DNA from: Anaerolineae bacterium
GTDB taxonomy: Bacteria; Chloroflexota; Anaerolineae; SpSt-600
Length of the DNA: 64,000 nt
NCBI GenBank assembly: GCA_025062375.1
Contig: JANXAG010000007.1
Coordinates: forward strand, 19,203-83,202
Reading direction: 5' to 3'
The position numbers were made by a program, and so were the translations under genes. The notes below the pieces were generated by a model that saw only the letters and a list, made by a program, of their open reading frames with translations, did not search any database and was not told the DNA's origin. Each line of letters opens with the position of its first letter. Within the stretch, counting starts at the first letter, position 1. Shown piece after piece: positions 32,687 to 41,332 of this stretch.

Positions 32687-34869
32687 TCTTCTTCTGGCAG
32701 GAAGTGCGCTTCTTTCTTGCTGTACCATATAGCTATACCTACAACTATGAGGCACAGGGCCAGGAAGATGTAAATGGGCCATTTAGCCGAGGAGTGGGGA
32801 GAGTAAACCTTTACAATGATAGGGGCAATTATAACCGATACCAGGTTGACAACTTTTATCATGGGGTTGAGGGCCGGGCCTGAGGTGTCTTTGAGAGGAT
32901 CACCCACTGTATCGCCCACAACGCTGGCTTTGTGGGCTTCGGAACCTTTCCCGCCATAGAGGCCATCTTCTATTGTCTTTTTGGCATTATCCCAGGCTCC
33001 CCCAGCATTGGCCATGAAGACGGCCAGAAGCTGTCCCGTGAGGATTATGCCTGCCAGAAAGGCTCCTAAAGCCTCTTCCCTGAGGGCGAATCCAACAATT
33101 ACAGGAGAAAGGACCGCCAGAAGCCCAAGGCCTATGAGTTCGCGCTGAGCAGCCCGAGTGCAGATGGTGACAGCCTTGGCATAATCGGGTTTGATGAGGC
33201 CTTCCATGAGGCCTGGGATGCGGAACTGTCTTCGAACTTCAACTATTATTAAGGAAGCAGCCCTTGCCACCGCCCTTATTGTAAGAGAGCTGAATAAGAA
33301 GGGGATTGCTCCTCCTACAAGCAAGCCAATGAAAACTTCAGGTTTGACCACGTTTATAGCAAAGGCTTGGATTCCGGTCTCCTCGGTGAAAGACCCAAAG
33401 AGGCATACTGCTGCAATCACCGCCGACCCTATAGCAATTCCCTTTGTTATAGCCTTGGTGGTATTCCCGACAGCGTCCAGATGAGCCAGGATGTTACGGG
33501 CAGATGGTTCCAGCTGCACCATCTCACCAATACCGTTAGCATTGTCCGCTATAGGGCCGAAGGCATCCATCGATACATTGTTGCCTGTAAGAGTTAGCAT
33601 TCCTATGCCGGTGAGAGCTACACCGTAGAAAATGAGGGCCGGCTCCCCTCTAAAGATCAAAATAGAAGAGCCTATGGCAACGGCTATGACTAATATAGCC
33701 CACACTGTGCTTTCATACCCTGTGGCCAACCCCGTTAGGATAGTGGTTGCTGAGCCGGTGCGAGTAGAACGGGCTATCTCCTGCACGGGCGCAAACCTGG
33801 TGCCGGTAAAGTAATCCGTAAGGTAATTTATAACTACAGCCAGGATTATACCGGACAGAGTTGCCCAAAAGAGCCTGAGGTCATTAGCGTAGAACTTAGC
33901 CAGGAGGAAGAAACCTATTATAGAAGTGATGGCGGAAATGTTGTAGCCCCTCTTTATGGCATCCATAGCGTTCTCTTGCTCGCTGCGAGCATTGACAGCA
34001 TAAGTCCCAATTATTGAGGACAGGACCCCAATGGCCCGCACCATTAGGGGGAATACAATCCATCGGTAATCGTGGAGGTTACCAAGATAGTGCATCACTC
34101 CTATGCCCAGGATCATAGCTGAAACAATGGTAACCTCGTAAGATTCAAAGATATCAGCGGCCATCCCGGCGCAATCCCCGACGTTATCCCCCACCAGGTC
34201 TGCCACTACAGCCGCATTACGGGGGTCATCTTCCGGAACGCCCTGTTCAACTTTTCCCACAAGGTCTGCTCCAACATCGGCAGCTTTGGTGTAGATCCCG
34301 CCACCGACTCGCATGAAGAGAGCCAGCAAGGTTCCGCCGAAGCCAAAGCCCAAAAGCACATCTTTGGCGTGGATTCCATATATAAGGAATATTATGGTGC
34401 CTCCCAGAAGGCCGAGGCCGTCGGTGAGCATGCCTGTTATTGTCCCTGTGCGGTACGCTATCCGGAGTGCATCACCGAAAGATCGGCGGGCAGCTGCTGC
34501 TACCCTGACGTTCCCCTGCACAGCCATGCTCATTCCAACGTAGCCCACTGTTCCGGAGAAAGTCGCTCCAACAACGAAAGCAAGAGCTCGCCCAATGGAT
34601 ATTTTCAGAGGTTCCCCAGCCAGATGGGCCGAAAAGAATAGAATTACAGCTAAAAGAACTATGAGCCAGAGGATAGTGCGAAACTGGGTATTGAGGTAAG
34701 CCTGTGCACCGCTGCGGATGGCCTCAGCCACTTCTTCCATGTCTTTTGTGCCCTTGGGCTCACGGAGGATTTGGCGTCCCAGCAAGAGGGCATACAGGAG
34801 GCCCACAATAGCTATCAGAAGAATGCTCCACACCCCGAAGATTTCGAATGCGCTGGCTCCCTCCAGCAC
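32683..34869 (-). CDS. hppA: Membrane-bound H+-translocating pyrophosphatase (K+-independent type)
   Basis: 728 residues, about 16 membrane segments. It couples PPi hydrolysis to ion pumping. Substrate and Mg-binding motifs are intact: DVGADLVGKVEQGVPEDDPR then DLVGDNVGDCAGMAADIFES, and GGAWDNAKKTIEDG with DTVGDPLKDTSGPALNP near the C-terminus. The residue that decides K+ dependence is Lys (GNTTKAITKG, ~460), which in studied members marks K+-independent H+ pumps. The start is GTG with TAGGAGGTGTAAA upstream. It shares a promoter with the two membrane proteins downstream, the first coupled as ATGA. Confidence 0.95.
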   Translation of the reverse strand: MLEGASAFEIFGVWSILLIAIVGLLYALLLGRQILREPKGTKDMEEVAEAIRSGAQAYLNTQFRTILWLIVLLAVILFFSAHLAGEPLKISIGRALAFVVGATFSGTVGYVGMSMAVQGNVRVAAAARRSFGDALRIAYRTGTITGMLTDGLGLLGGTIIFLIYGIHAKDVLLGFGFGGTLLALFMRVGGGIYTKAADVGADLVGKVEQGVPEDDPRNAAVVADLVGDNVGDCAGMAADIFESYEVTIVSAMILGIGVMHYLGNLHDYRWIVFPLMVRAIGVLSSIIGTYAVNARSEQENAMDAIKRGYNISAITSIIGFFLLAKFYANDLRLFWATLSGIILAVVINYLTDYFTGTRFAPVQEIARSTRTGSATTILTGLATGYESTVWAILVIAVAIGSSILIFRGEPALIFYGVALTGIGMLTLTGNNVSMDAFGPIADNANGIGEMVQLEPSARNILAHLDAVGNTTKAITKGIAIGSAVIAAVCLFGSFTEETGIQAFAINVVKPEVFIGLLVGGAIPFLFSSLTIRAVARAASLIIVEVRRQFRIPGLMEGLIKPDYAKAVTICTRAAQRELIGLGLLAVLSPVIVGFALREEALGAFLAGIILTGQLLAVFMANAGGAWDNAKKTIEDGLYGGKGSEAHKASVVGDTVGDPLKDTSGPALNPMIKVVNLVSVIIAPIIVKVYSPHSSAKWPIYIFLALCLIVVGIAIWYSKKEAHFLPEEE

Positions 34870-34913
34870 TTTACACCTCCTAATTAAAAATTTTCGCCAA
34901 AAGGGGTAAAATT

Positions 34914-34942
34914 ATTCTAATCCTAATGCTTCATTCTGTCAA
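34914..34942 (-). promoter_or_regulatory. Strong sigma-70-type promoter for hppA
   Basis: On the minus strand: -35 TTGACA (34942-34937), 17-base spacer, -10 TAGAAT (34919-34914), about 45 bases before the GTG start. Confidence 0.7.
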
Positions 34943-35392
34943 ATGCGCCTAGTTCCTGCGCTGTGGGGAGTGCTACCAAGCGATGGCGCAATCTTGAAAA
35001 GGGCGATATCCAGCATGGCTTAGGAGATGAACCCGGTGGAGATAAGGAAAAAGTCCAATACCGCTAATGCGCCACGTCCGGGCACTCTTTTCCGGTAATC
35101 CTCTGGTGAAAGAAGGCGTTCATGCTGGTTTGGCTGAGGGCTGTGAGGGGTGGATTGATACGGATGGCGACGGGCTTTTGGGCCCAGAATCTGCCTTGTC
35201 TTTGAAGATTAGGATAAAACTTTCCTCATGACTCAGGGGGCAAAGGGGAATTCCAGCAGCGAGCCTTCTGTATAATTTGCCACGCACCAATGCCGAGCTT
35301 ATAATAAGCATAACCTTCGCTGCACTCCCTCTTTCTCCGTAGCCCTTTTATAGAAGATTACAGGGCTTTAAACCTCAACAGGAGGTGAAAGG
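34943..35392. other. 450-base gap; one weak short frame only
   Basis: No recognised gene or RNA. A 54-codon plus-strand frame (35067-35231) contains GCEGWIDTDGDGLLGPES, which resembles a calcium-binding loop, but it has no ribosome-binding site at a good distance and may be chance or a remnant. TATAAT-like sequences occur near 35271 and 35300 but without clear -35 partners. Confidence 0.4.
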
Positions 35393-36492
35393 ATGAAAAA
35401 GTTAGCAAGCTTTTTGGCTTTAGCGTTGTTCCTCACCTCTTGTTCTTTCTTAAGCCCGGCCCCCCCCCAACTCCCACCAAAACCCCAAAACCGATCCCAA
35501 CCCAAACTTTAACTGTTGTCAAAGCAAATCTATTAAACCTAGAGACCCCCACACCGACCCCCACCCCCATTACCGAGTTCTGTCCTCTCACAGGGGAACC
35601 AGTGGATAACCCGGAGAAAATTAACCGCAGGCCCCTGGCCGTAAAGATCGCCAACTCTCCAGAAGTAAGGCCTCAATCGGGCCTCTCTTTTGCGGATATT
35701 GTCTTTGAGCATCTGGCTGAAGGGGGCTTGACCCGTTTTACCGCTATATTCCTCTGCAAAGAAGCTGAACGCATAGGCTCTATAAGAAGTGCCAGACTTA
35801 TTGACCTGGAGATCCCTCTTTTCTACCAGGCTATTTTTGCTTACTCAGGAGCTTCGGGGGAAATAACCAGGATGCTGGATAATTGCGATTTCGCCCAGTA
35901 TACTCTTTCGGAATGGCGCGGGGATCCTGGATTTTTCCGGATAAAGGAGCCAGGCAAAGCTTTTGAGCACACTCTTTTCACCAGCACCACTTCTCTCTGG
36001 AAAGTGGCGACTCAGAGAGGTATAAACCAGAAGGTGGATATAAATCACATGGTCTTTGCTAAAGATCCCCCGCCTCATGGCCTTCCGGCTAACGAAATAT
36101 CAATCCCTTACCATCGCAAGTATTCGGATGTCTTTTACCGTTACGATCCCAGGAAAGAGGCTTACCTCCGCTTCATTGCAGGAGAGCCTCACCTCGATGC
36201 CCTAACCGGCGAGCAGATTGCGGTGAAAAATGTGGTTATAGTTTACGTGCACCATGTGGAAACTTTAATAGTGGAAGATGTCCTAGGAGCTAAATCCGTC
36301 CAGATACAGCTATGGGGCCAGGGCAAAGCTCAGGTATGCCGGGATGGACGAGTTTACGATGCGATATGGAGCAGGCCATCCCGCCCCGACCCTCTGAAAA
36401 TTCTGGATTACGGTGGGAATATATTTCCCTTTAAACCCGGGAACACTTGGTTTGAGCTCGTCCCGCTGGACATGGAGGTCAAAATTAAATGA
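35393..36492 (+). CDS. YerB-like (DUF3048) lipoprotein, split by a frame change in a C9 tract
   Basis: AGGAGGTGAAAGG precedes ATG at 35393, which opens MKKLASFLALALFLTSCSFL, a lipoprotein signal with lipobox LTSC. That frame reaches a stop ~39 codons on. The rest of the protein (PTPTKTPKPIPT linker, then CPLTGEPVDNPEKINRRPLA, ADIVFEHLAEGGLTRFTAIF and IGSIRSARLIDLEIP, the DUF3048 core, to 36492) is in another frame. The two frames meet at nine C residues (35460-35468); ten C would join them. So this is a sequencing or assembly error, a true frameshift, or slippage-controlled expression. The body of the gene is undamaged. The family is YerB-like with unclear function. It overlaps cobO as ATGA. 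Confidence 0.75.
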
Positions 36493-37016
36493 GTTTAAAA
36501 AAGGGCCTTATAGAGGTTTACACAGGCGATGGTAAAGGTAAAACAACGGCCGCTTTAGGTTTAGCCTTGAGAGCAGCAGGCCATGGCCTCAAGACCTGCA
36601 TAATCCAGTTTATGAAAGGCTGGCCCAACTACGGGGAACTCAAATCAGTGGGAAATATACCCGAAATAACTCTGCGGCAGTTTGGAGGCCCCCATTTTGT
36701 GGATCGCAACAATCCCTCGCTGCAGGATATAGAAATGGCCCATGAGGCCCTGGAAGAAGCCCGCCGGGCGATGCTTTCGGGCCAGTATGACATAATAGTC
36801 CTGGATGAAATTAACGTAGCCCTGGACTTTGGCCTTTTATCGTTGGAGGAAGTAATAGCTCTTTTGGAGGAAAAGCCGGAAGGGGTTGAACTCATCCTCA
36901 CAGGCCGCAATGCCCACCCCGAAATTATCAAACGGGCCCACCTTGTTACCGAGATGAAGGAGGTGAAACACCCCTATCGGGAAGGAATCGTTGCTCGCAA
37001 GGGGATTGATTATTAG
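36489..37016 (+). CDS. cobO: Cob(I)yrinic acid a,c-diamide adenosyltransferase
   Basis: 175 residues. P-loop GLIEVYTGDGKGKTTAALGL at the N-terminus, IIQFMKGWPNYGE, then YDIIVLDEINVALDFGLL and ELILTGRNAHPEIIKRAHLV, as in CobO/BtuR (CobA family) enzymes. It transfers adenosyl from ATP to the cobalt of corrinoids in the cytoplasm. No other corrin genes are adjacent, but the window also has cbiMNQO, so this may serve salvage. The start overlaps the lipoprotein stop as ATGA, with GGAGGTCAAAATTAA upstream. Confidence 0.92.
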   Translation: MSLKKGLIEVYTGDGKGKTTAALGLALRAAGHGLKTCIIQFMKGWPNYGELKSVGNIPEITLRQFGGPHFVDRNNPSLQDIEMAHEALEEARRAMLSGQYDIIVLDEINVALDFGLLSLEEVIALLEEKPEGVELILTGRNAHPEIIKRAHLVTEMKEVKHPYREGIVARKGIDY

Positions 37017-37167
37017 TTCAGGGCTGAAAGAGGCAGCAGTCACCCTTTTATGGGGATACCGCCTGTGGCCTGTCAAACTTCTCATTAGAAACCTAGAAAG
37101 AGCAAGCTGTGAAGGGCCTCAGCTGGTGATTTGCCTTCTCAAGCCACTGGAAGCAATCTTCAGTTAC

Positions 37168-37196
37168 TTGGCTCGCTGGAAGTGTTGACTTATAAT
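37168..37196 (+). promoter_or_regulatory. Probable promoter for the DHH-YfhO-hpnK-hpnI operon
   Basis: -35 TTGGCT (37168-37173), 17-base spacer, -10 TATAAT (37191-37196). The start would be ~25 bases before the GGAGAGGAGG site of the next gene. Confidence 0.6.
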
Positions 37197-37226
37197 AAAC
37201 TGGCTCTCTGGGAGAGGAGGGAAGAA

Positions 37227-38267
37227 ATGGATGAAAAGGTCCAGGAAGCGGTGGAAATTTTCAAAGCCTTTTTGGACCGCTGTCCTCTTTATGCTCATAC
37301 TTTGATCATTTCCCACAGTGATGCCGATGGCGTGGGGGCCGGAGCTATAATGTACAAAACCCTGGAGCGTTTGGGTTTCAAAGACTTTTCCATCCTCATA
37401 ACGGGGAAAGGCCAGAATGCCTACACTCCATTGACTAAGAAACAAGCTACAGAATTCGCTCCTGAAAGGCTTTTTGTATTGGACCTTGGGTGCAAAGAAG
37501 AACCGGTAGTGCCGGGAGTGCCTACCCTTTTCATAGACCACCACCGCCCTTACGGGGTGCCTCCGGAAGGTGTTCTCGTTTCCAGTTACCACTGGGATCC
37601 TATCCCTAACACCAGTCTTCTTACTTTCTGGCTTTGCCGGAGTATAGCCAATATAGAGGATCTGGATTGGGTGGCAGCAATAGGAACGTTGAGCGATCTG
37701 GGAGATAAAGCGCCCTTTGATATCGTGAGGGAGGCTAAAGAGAAATATAAAGCCAAATGGTTGAAAGAAGCTACAGCCTTGGTCAACGCTGCCCGCAGGA
37801 GCAGCTCTGGCGATGCTTCGGTGGCTCTGAGGGCAGTGCTCAAAGCTTCGCACCCCAGGGAAATTGTAGAGGGAGCAAGCCCAGAGGCTCGTTTGCTCCA
37901 CAAATTTAGAGAGGAATCAAAAGCGGCTCTGGAAGAGGCTAAAAAAGCTTCCCCCAGGTTCAGGGGCAACGTGGCCTTAGTGGAAATTTCCACCCCTTGC
38001 TACGTTCACCCGCTCGTCGCTCAAATATGGCGCACTCGCCTCCCAAAATATATCGTAATCGTGGCAAACCACGGTTACATACCCGGCTACGTTGCCTTCA
38101 GCGTGCGAACTGCCGCTGATGTTAATGTGCTGGATTTCCTAGGCCAGATAGAGGTGGACGTGGCTGAGGGCTATATGGGATACGGCCACGACCAGGCTTC
38201 AAGCGGTGTGATCCCTTTTGAATCCTGGAAGATATTGATGGAAGGACTGGGATTCAGGGATGAATAG
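37227..38267 (+). CDS. DHH-family phosphoesterase
   Basis: 346 residues from ATG at 37227 (GGAGAGGAGGGAAGAA upstream); the frame extends to 37131 without support. Motif I TLIISHSDADGVGAGAIMYK (~residue 30), VLDLGCKEE, motif III LFIDHHRPYG (the DHH), and AAIGTLSDLGDKAP. The C-terminal DHHA1-like part has YIPGYVAFSVRTAADVNVLD and YMGYGHDQASSGVIP, matching the substrate-binding GGGH-type region. Family members act on nanoRNA, cyclic dinucleotides or single-stranded DNA; this one resembles archaeal RecJ-like/DHH proteins. Substrate cannot be set from the sequence. Confidence 0.85.
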   Translation: MDEKVQEAVEIFKAFLDRCPLYAHTLIISHSDADGVGAGAIMYKTLERLGFKDFSILITGKGQNAYTPLTKKQATEFAPERLFVLDLGCKEEPVVPGVPTLFIDHHRPYGVPPEGVLVSSYHWDPIPNTSLLTFWLCRSIANIEDLDWVAAIGTLSDLGDKAPFDIVREAKEKYKAKWLKEATALVNAARRSSSGDASVALRAVLKASHPREIVEGASPEARLLHKFREESKAALEEAKKASPRFRGNVALVEISTPCYVHPLVAQIWRTRLPKYIVIVANHGYIPGYVAFSVRTAADVNVLDFLGQIEVDVAEGYMGYGHDQASSGVIPFESWKILMEGLGFRDE

Positions 38268-40452
38268 ACTGGATTCTAAGTTCAGACTTTCGTGGCGGGA
38301 TGGGATTCACCTCTCAATGCTGGTCCTCGCAGTGTTTATTTTCTTCTGGCGAATATGGATTCCAGACCCGGCCGATAGGGCCAGGTTCAAAGCAGGGGAT
38401 TTCACCCATATCTTTTTTCCTGCGCGGTATTATGCTGCTTCCCACCTGGCAAATGGACGCCTCCCTCTCTGGAACCCTTTTGTTTCGTGTGGCTATCCCC
38501 ATTTTGCTGACCCTCAGGCCGCTACTTTTTACCCCATCGCGTGGGTTACCGCTCTATTAACCAGGGGGAACCTCTCACTGGAAGCCCTCCAGTGGGAAGC
38601 CTTTTTCCATTTTCTCCTGGCTGCTTTCTTCACCTATCTTTTCGCCTTCTATCTAACGGGGAACCGGGGAGGGGCTTTCCTGGCGGCTCTTTCCTTCTCC
38701 TTTGGCGGATACCTTACAGGCTTTCCCCCTCTTCAACTTTCCATGCTGGAAGCCGATATCTGGTTGCCTGCGTCCCTTCTGACCGCCACTATCGCCATTG
38801 ACCGGAAAGCATTCCTGTGGGCAGGATTATCTGGACTCAGCCTGGCGATGGTTTTTCTAGCAGGGCGCCCGCAAGCTTATTTGGAAATTTTCATCCTATT
38901 CCTCTCCTGGTTTTTCTACCGAGCGCACATTAAGAAGCTCACTCTGAAGGAAACTTTTGGACTCTTAACGGTAGCGCTTTTGTTCTGCGGAGGATTCGGA
39001 GCAATCCAGGCTATTCCCACTCTGGAGCTCATCAGGCTTTCAGATCGCGCAGTCATAACCTGGGAGTATGTCTCTGAAGGAGGATTTGCCTGGTGGGAAC
39101 TGATGGGAGCCGTGCTGCCCCACGTGGTGGGAAGCTACGCTTTATACCCTGGCCTCGTGGCTATCATCCTGGCAGTTTATGCAGTATGGAAGAAACAGGG
39201 GCTTTTCTGGTTCTGGATTGCCCTCGCAAGCCTTTTCTTTTCCCTTGGGGAAAACTTCGCACTTTTTTCCATCTTCTACCTGTTTCAAAAGCTAATCTTC
39301 CCCGGTTACCTACGCAATGTGGAAAGAATGGCTTTAGACTTCAACTTCGCGATAGCAATATTAGCTTCCATAGGTTTTGCAAGTTTGGAAGGAGAGGGCC
39401 ACAGTTTGCGCAAGCCTTTAAGGGCTCTTTTTATAGCTTTTTCAGGAGCCTGGGTTTTAGTTTCTCTGGCAACTAAAGCTTCACCTCTCCAACCTCCTCA
39501 CTACAGCTGGCTCTTGGATTCTCTGGCCTATGATTCCCTATTGCTCCTGGCAATATGGGGAGCCTTTGAGTTAGCTGGAGAGAAACTCCGCCATCTCCTT
39601 TTACCCATCATTCTTATACTGGACCTTTTCACCATAAACATGGGAAGAATTCTTGAACCGGCTCGGGGCATCCATCCTCCTTTTGATGCGGTGAAAAAGT
39701 TTGAGCCTCTCCAGACCATTCCCGGTGTGTTCCGGGTAGAAGGATACGAATCGGGCTTTGCAGACTTTGGGGTTTTCCTTGGCCTTGAAAGCATCTTCGG
39801 GATGGCCCCCCTTCAGATGGCCTGGCACAAGAGAATTATGGCTAACGTAGAAGAGATAACGCGTCTCAAGCTCATGAACGTTCACATTCTGGCCACAAAA
39901 AGGGATATTACTCACGGGGCTTTCAAGTTACTCTACGAAAAAGATGACCTTAAGTTTTACGCCTTTTTTGGCTTTAATCCCAGGGCCTATCTGGTAGAAG
40001 AAGTCCGAAGGGCCCAAAACGATGGGGAAATCGTCTCCATATTGAACTCCCCCGATTTTAACCCAAACTCAATGGCGGTTGTGCCGGCTGAGTTCCCCCA
40101 CCTTCCTGAAGTTCCTCTGAAAGAAAGCGAGAGGGTAGAAATTCTGGAGCGGGGAGAGACCTTCGCCGTTTTAAGGGTCAGGGCTGAAGTTCCGAGATTG
40201 CTGGTATACGTAGAAAGCCATTACCCTGGCTGGCAAGCAGAAGTTGATGGCCGTCCGGTTACCATTTACCGGGTGAATGGTGCCTTTCGTGGGATAATAG
40301 TTCCTGAGGGTGAACATCTGATCTCATTCCGATATCGGCCTGTCAGCCTTTATTTAGGGGCAGGGCTGAGCTTCACGACTTTCCTGGGGCTTTTAGTCTG
40401 CTTTGTGCTCTCTTCAGGGAATAGATTTCGGAGGTTTTGGGTTAAATCTTAA
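38260..40452 (+). CDS. YfhO-family membrane protein
   Basis: 730 residues. About twelve membrane segments with WRIWIPDPADRARFKAGDFT, RLPLWNPFVSCGYPHFADPQ (the L-LWNP-GxP signature of YfhO), FAFYLTGNRGGAFLAALSFS and SFGGYLTGFPPLQLSMLEAD. An external domain near the C-terminus reads SHYPGWQAEVDGRPVTIYRV then VPEGEHLISFRYRP, before a last membrane segment. In Firmicutes YfhO helps attach sugars to lipoteichoic acid; here, beside hpnK and hpnI, a role in decorating membrane lipids or glycans is plausible but inferred. It overlaps the upstream gene by eight bases. Confidence 0.85.
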   Translation: MNRLDSKFRLSWRDGIHLSMLVLAVFIFFWRIWIPDPADRARFKAGDFTHIFFPARYYAASHLANGRLPLWNPFVSCGYPHFADPQAATFYPIAWVTALLTRGNLSLEALQWEAFFHFLLAAFFTYLFAFYLTGNRGGAFLAALSFSFGGYLTGFPPLQLSMLEADIWLPASLLTATIAIDRKAFLWAGLSGLSLAMVFLAGRPQAYLEIFILFLSWFFYRAHIKKLTLKETFGLLTVALLFCGGFGAIQAIPTLELIRLSDRAVITWEYVSEGGFAWWELMGAVLPHVVGSYALYPGLVAIILAVYAVWKKQGLFWFWIALASLFFSLGENFALFSIFYLFQKLIFPGYLRNVERMALDFNFAIAILASIGFASLEGEGHSLRKPLRALFIAFSGAWVLVSLATKASPLQPPHYSWLLDSLAYDSLLLLAIWGAFELAGEKLRHLLLPIILILDLFTINMGRILEPARGIHPPFDAVKKFEPLQTIPGVFRVEGYESGFADFGVFLGLESIFGMAPLQMAWHKRIMANVEEITRLKLMNVHILATKRDITHGAFKLLYEKDDLKFYAFFGFNPRAYLVEEVRRAQNDGEIVSILNSPDFNPNSMAVVPAEFPHLPEVPLKESERVEILERGETFAVLRVRAEVPRLLVYVESHYPGWQAEVDGRPVTIYRVNGAFRGIIVPEGEHLISFRYRPVSLYLGAGLSFTTFLGLLVCFVLSSGNRFRRFWVKS

Positions 40453-40465
40453 AAAGGGAGGTGAT

Positions 40466-41332
40466 ATGAACGAGCCCGGGCCATGGGTAATTTTCAATGC
40501 CGATGATTTTGGGGATTGCTCTGAAATAAACGAAGCAATAATACGGGCGCACCGGGAGGGGGTTCTCACGAGCGCAAGCCTGATGGTGGGAGGGAAAGCT
40601 TTTGAGGAAGCCGTAAAACTTGCCTGGGAAAACCCTTCCTTGGCGGTGGGCCTCCATGTAACTCTGGCCGAAGGGTGGCCATCCCTTTCTCCCCAGGAAT
40701 TGGTGGGGCTCGCAGATGAGAAAGGTAAACTGAAAAGCGGGTCTGTAGTGGGTTTCTTAATTTTGTTTCGCAAGGATGCCCGTGAAGCCTTGTTCAGAGA
40801 AATGGAGGAGCAGTTCCGAAGGTTCCTCGCTACCGGTTTGCAGCTTTCCCATGTGGATGGTCACCTCCACCTTCACCTTCACCCTCTGATCTTCCCTGAA
40901 CTCCTCCACCTGGCGGAAGAATTCGGAGCCAGTGGTATCCGTATCCCGAGAGATAACTGGAGCCTTTCGCTTAAGTTTCCCCCAAGACGATTTTTCCTCA
41001 GCACTTTCTGGGCCCTTATCTATGCTCCTCTGGTTTCCTGGGCTTCAAAGTTAGCAAAGGGAAGGTCCCTGATCGTGGTTGATAGAGTTTACGGTTTATT
41101 TAAAAGTGGAAGCATGAGCGAGGAATACGTGGTTGGTGTATTGAAGAGTTTGCGGGGAAGCTCTGCTGAGCTTTACTTTCACCCCACCTCAGGCCCGCGC
41201 CTTGCGTCCCTTGGCCCCAATCCCGGTGACCTGGATACCCTTATGAGTCCCCGAATTCGGCAGGTTATAGAAGAAAGGGGGATACGCCTTGCCACCTACC
41301 CTATGCTGCGGAGGGAAAGCCGTGGGCATTGA
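40466..41332 (+). CDS. hpnK: YdjC-family deacetylase, HpnK-like
   Basis: 288 residues from ATG at 40466 (AAAGGGAGGTGAT upstream). Metal-site residues are visible: FNADDFGDCSEINEAIIRAH (the two Asp), AVGLHVTLAEGWP and LSHVDGHLHLHLHPLIFPEL, with AELYFHPTSGP near the end. YdjC/ChbG enzymes remove acetyl groups from GlcNAc units; the hopanoid-linked form HpnK acts on N-acetylglucosaminyl bacteriohopanetetrol after HpnI. The adjacent HpnI-like gene supports that reading, but no other hopanoid genes are in the window and the acceptor could be another glycolipid. Confidence 0.82.
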   Translation: MNEPGPWVIFNADDFGDCSEINEAIIRAHREGVLTSASLMVGGKAFEEAVKLAWENPSLAVGLHVTLAEGWPSLSPQELVGLADEKGKLKSGSVVGFLILFRKDAREALFREMEEQFRRFLATGLQLSHVDGHLHLHLHPLIFPELLHLAEEFGASGIRIPRDNWSLSLKFPPRRFFLSTFWALIYAPLVSWASKLAKGRSLIVVDRVYGLFKSGSMSEEYVVGVLKSLRGSSAELYFHPTSGPRLASLGPNPGDLDTLMSPRIRQVIEERGIRLATYPMLRRESRGH

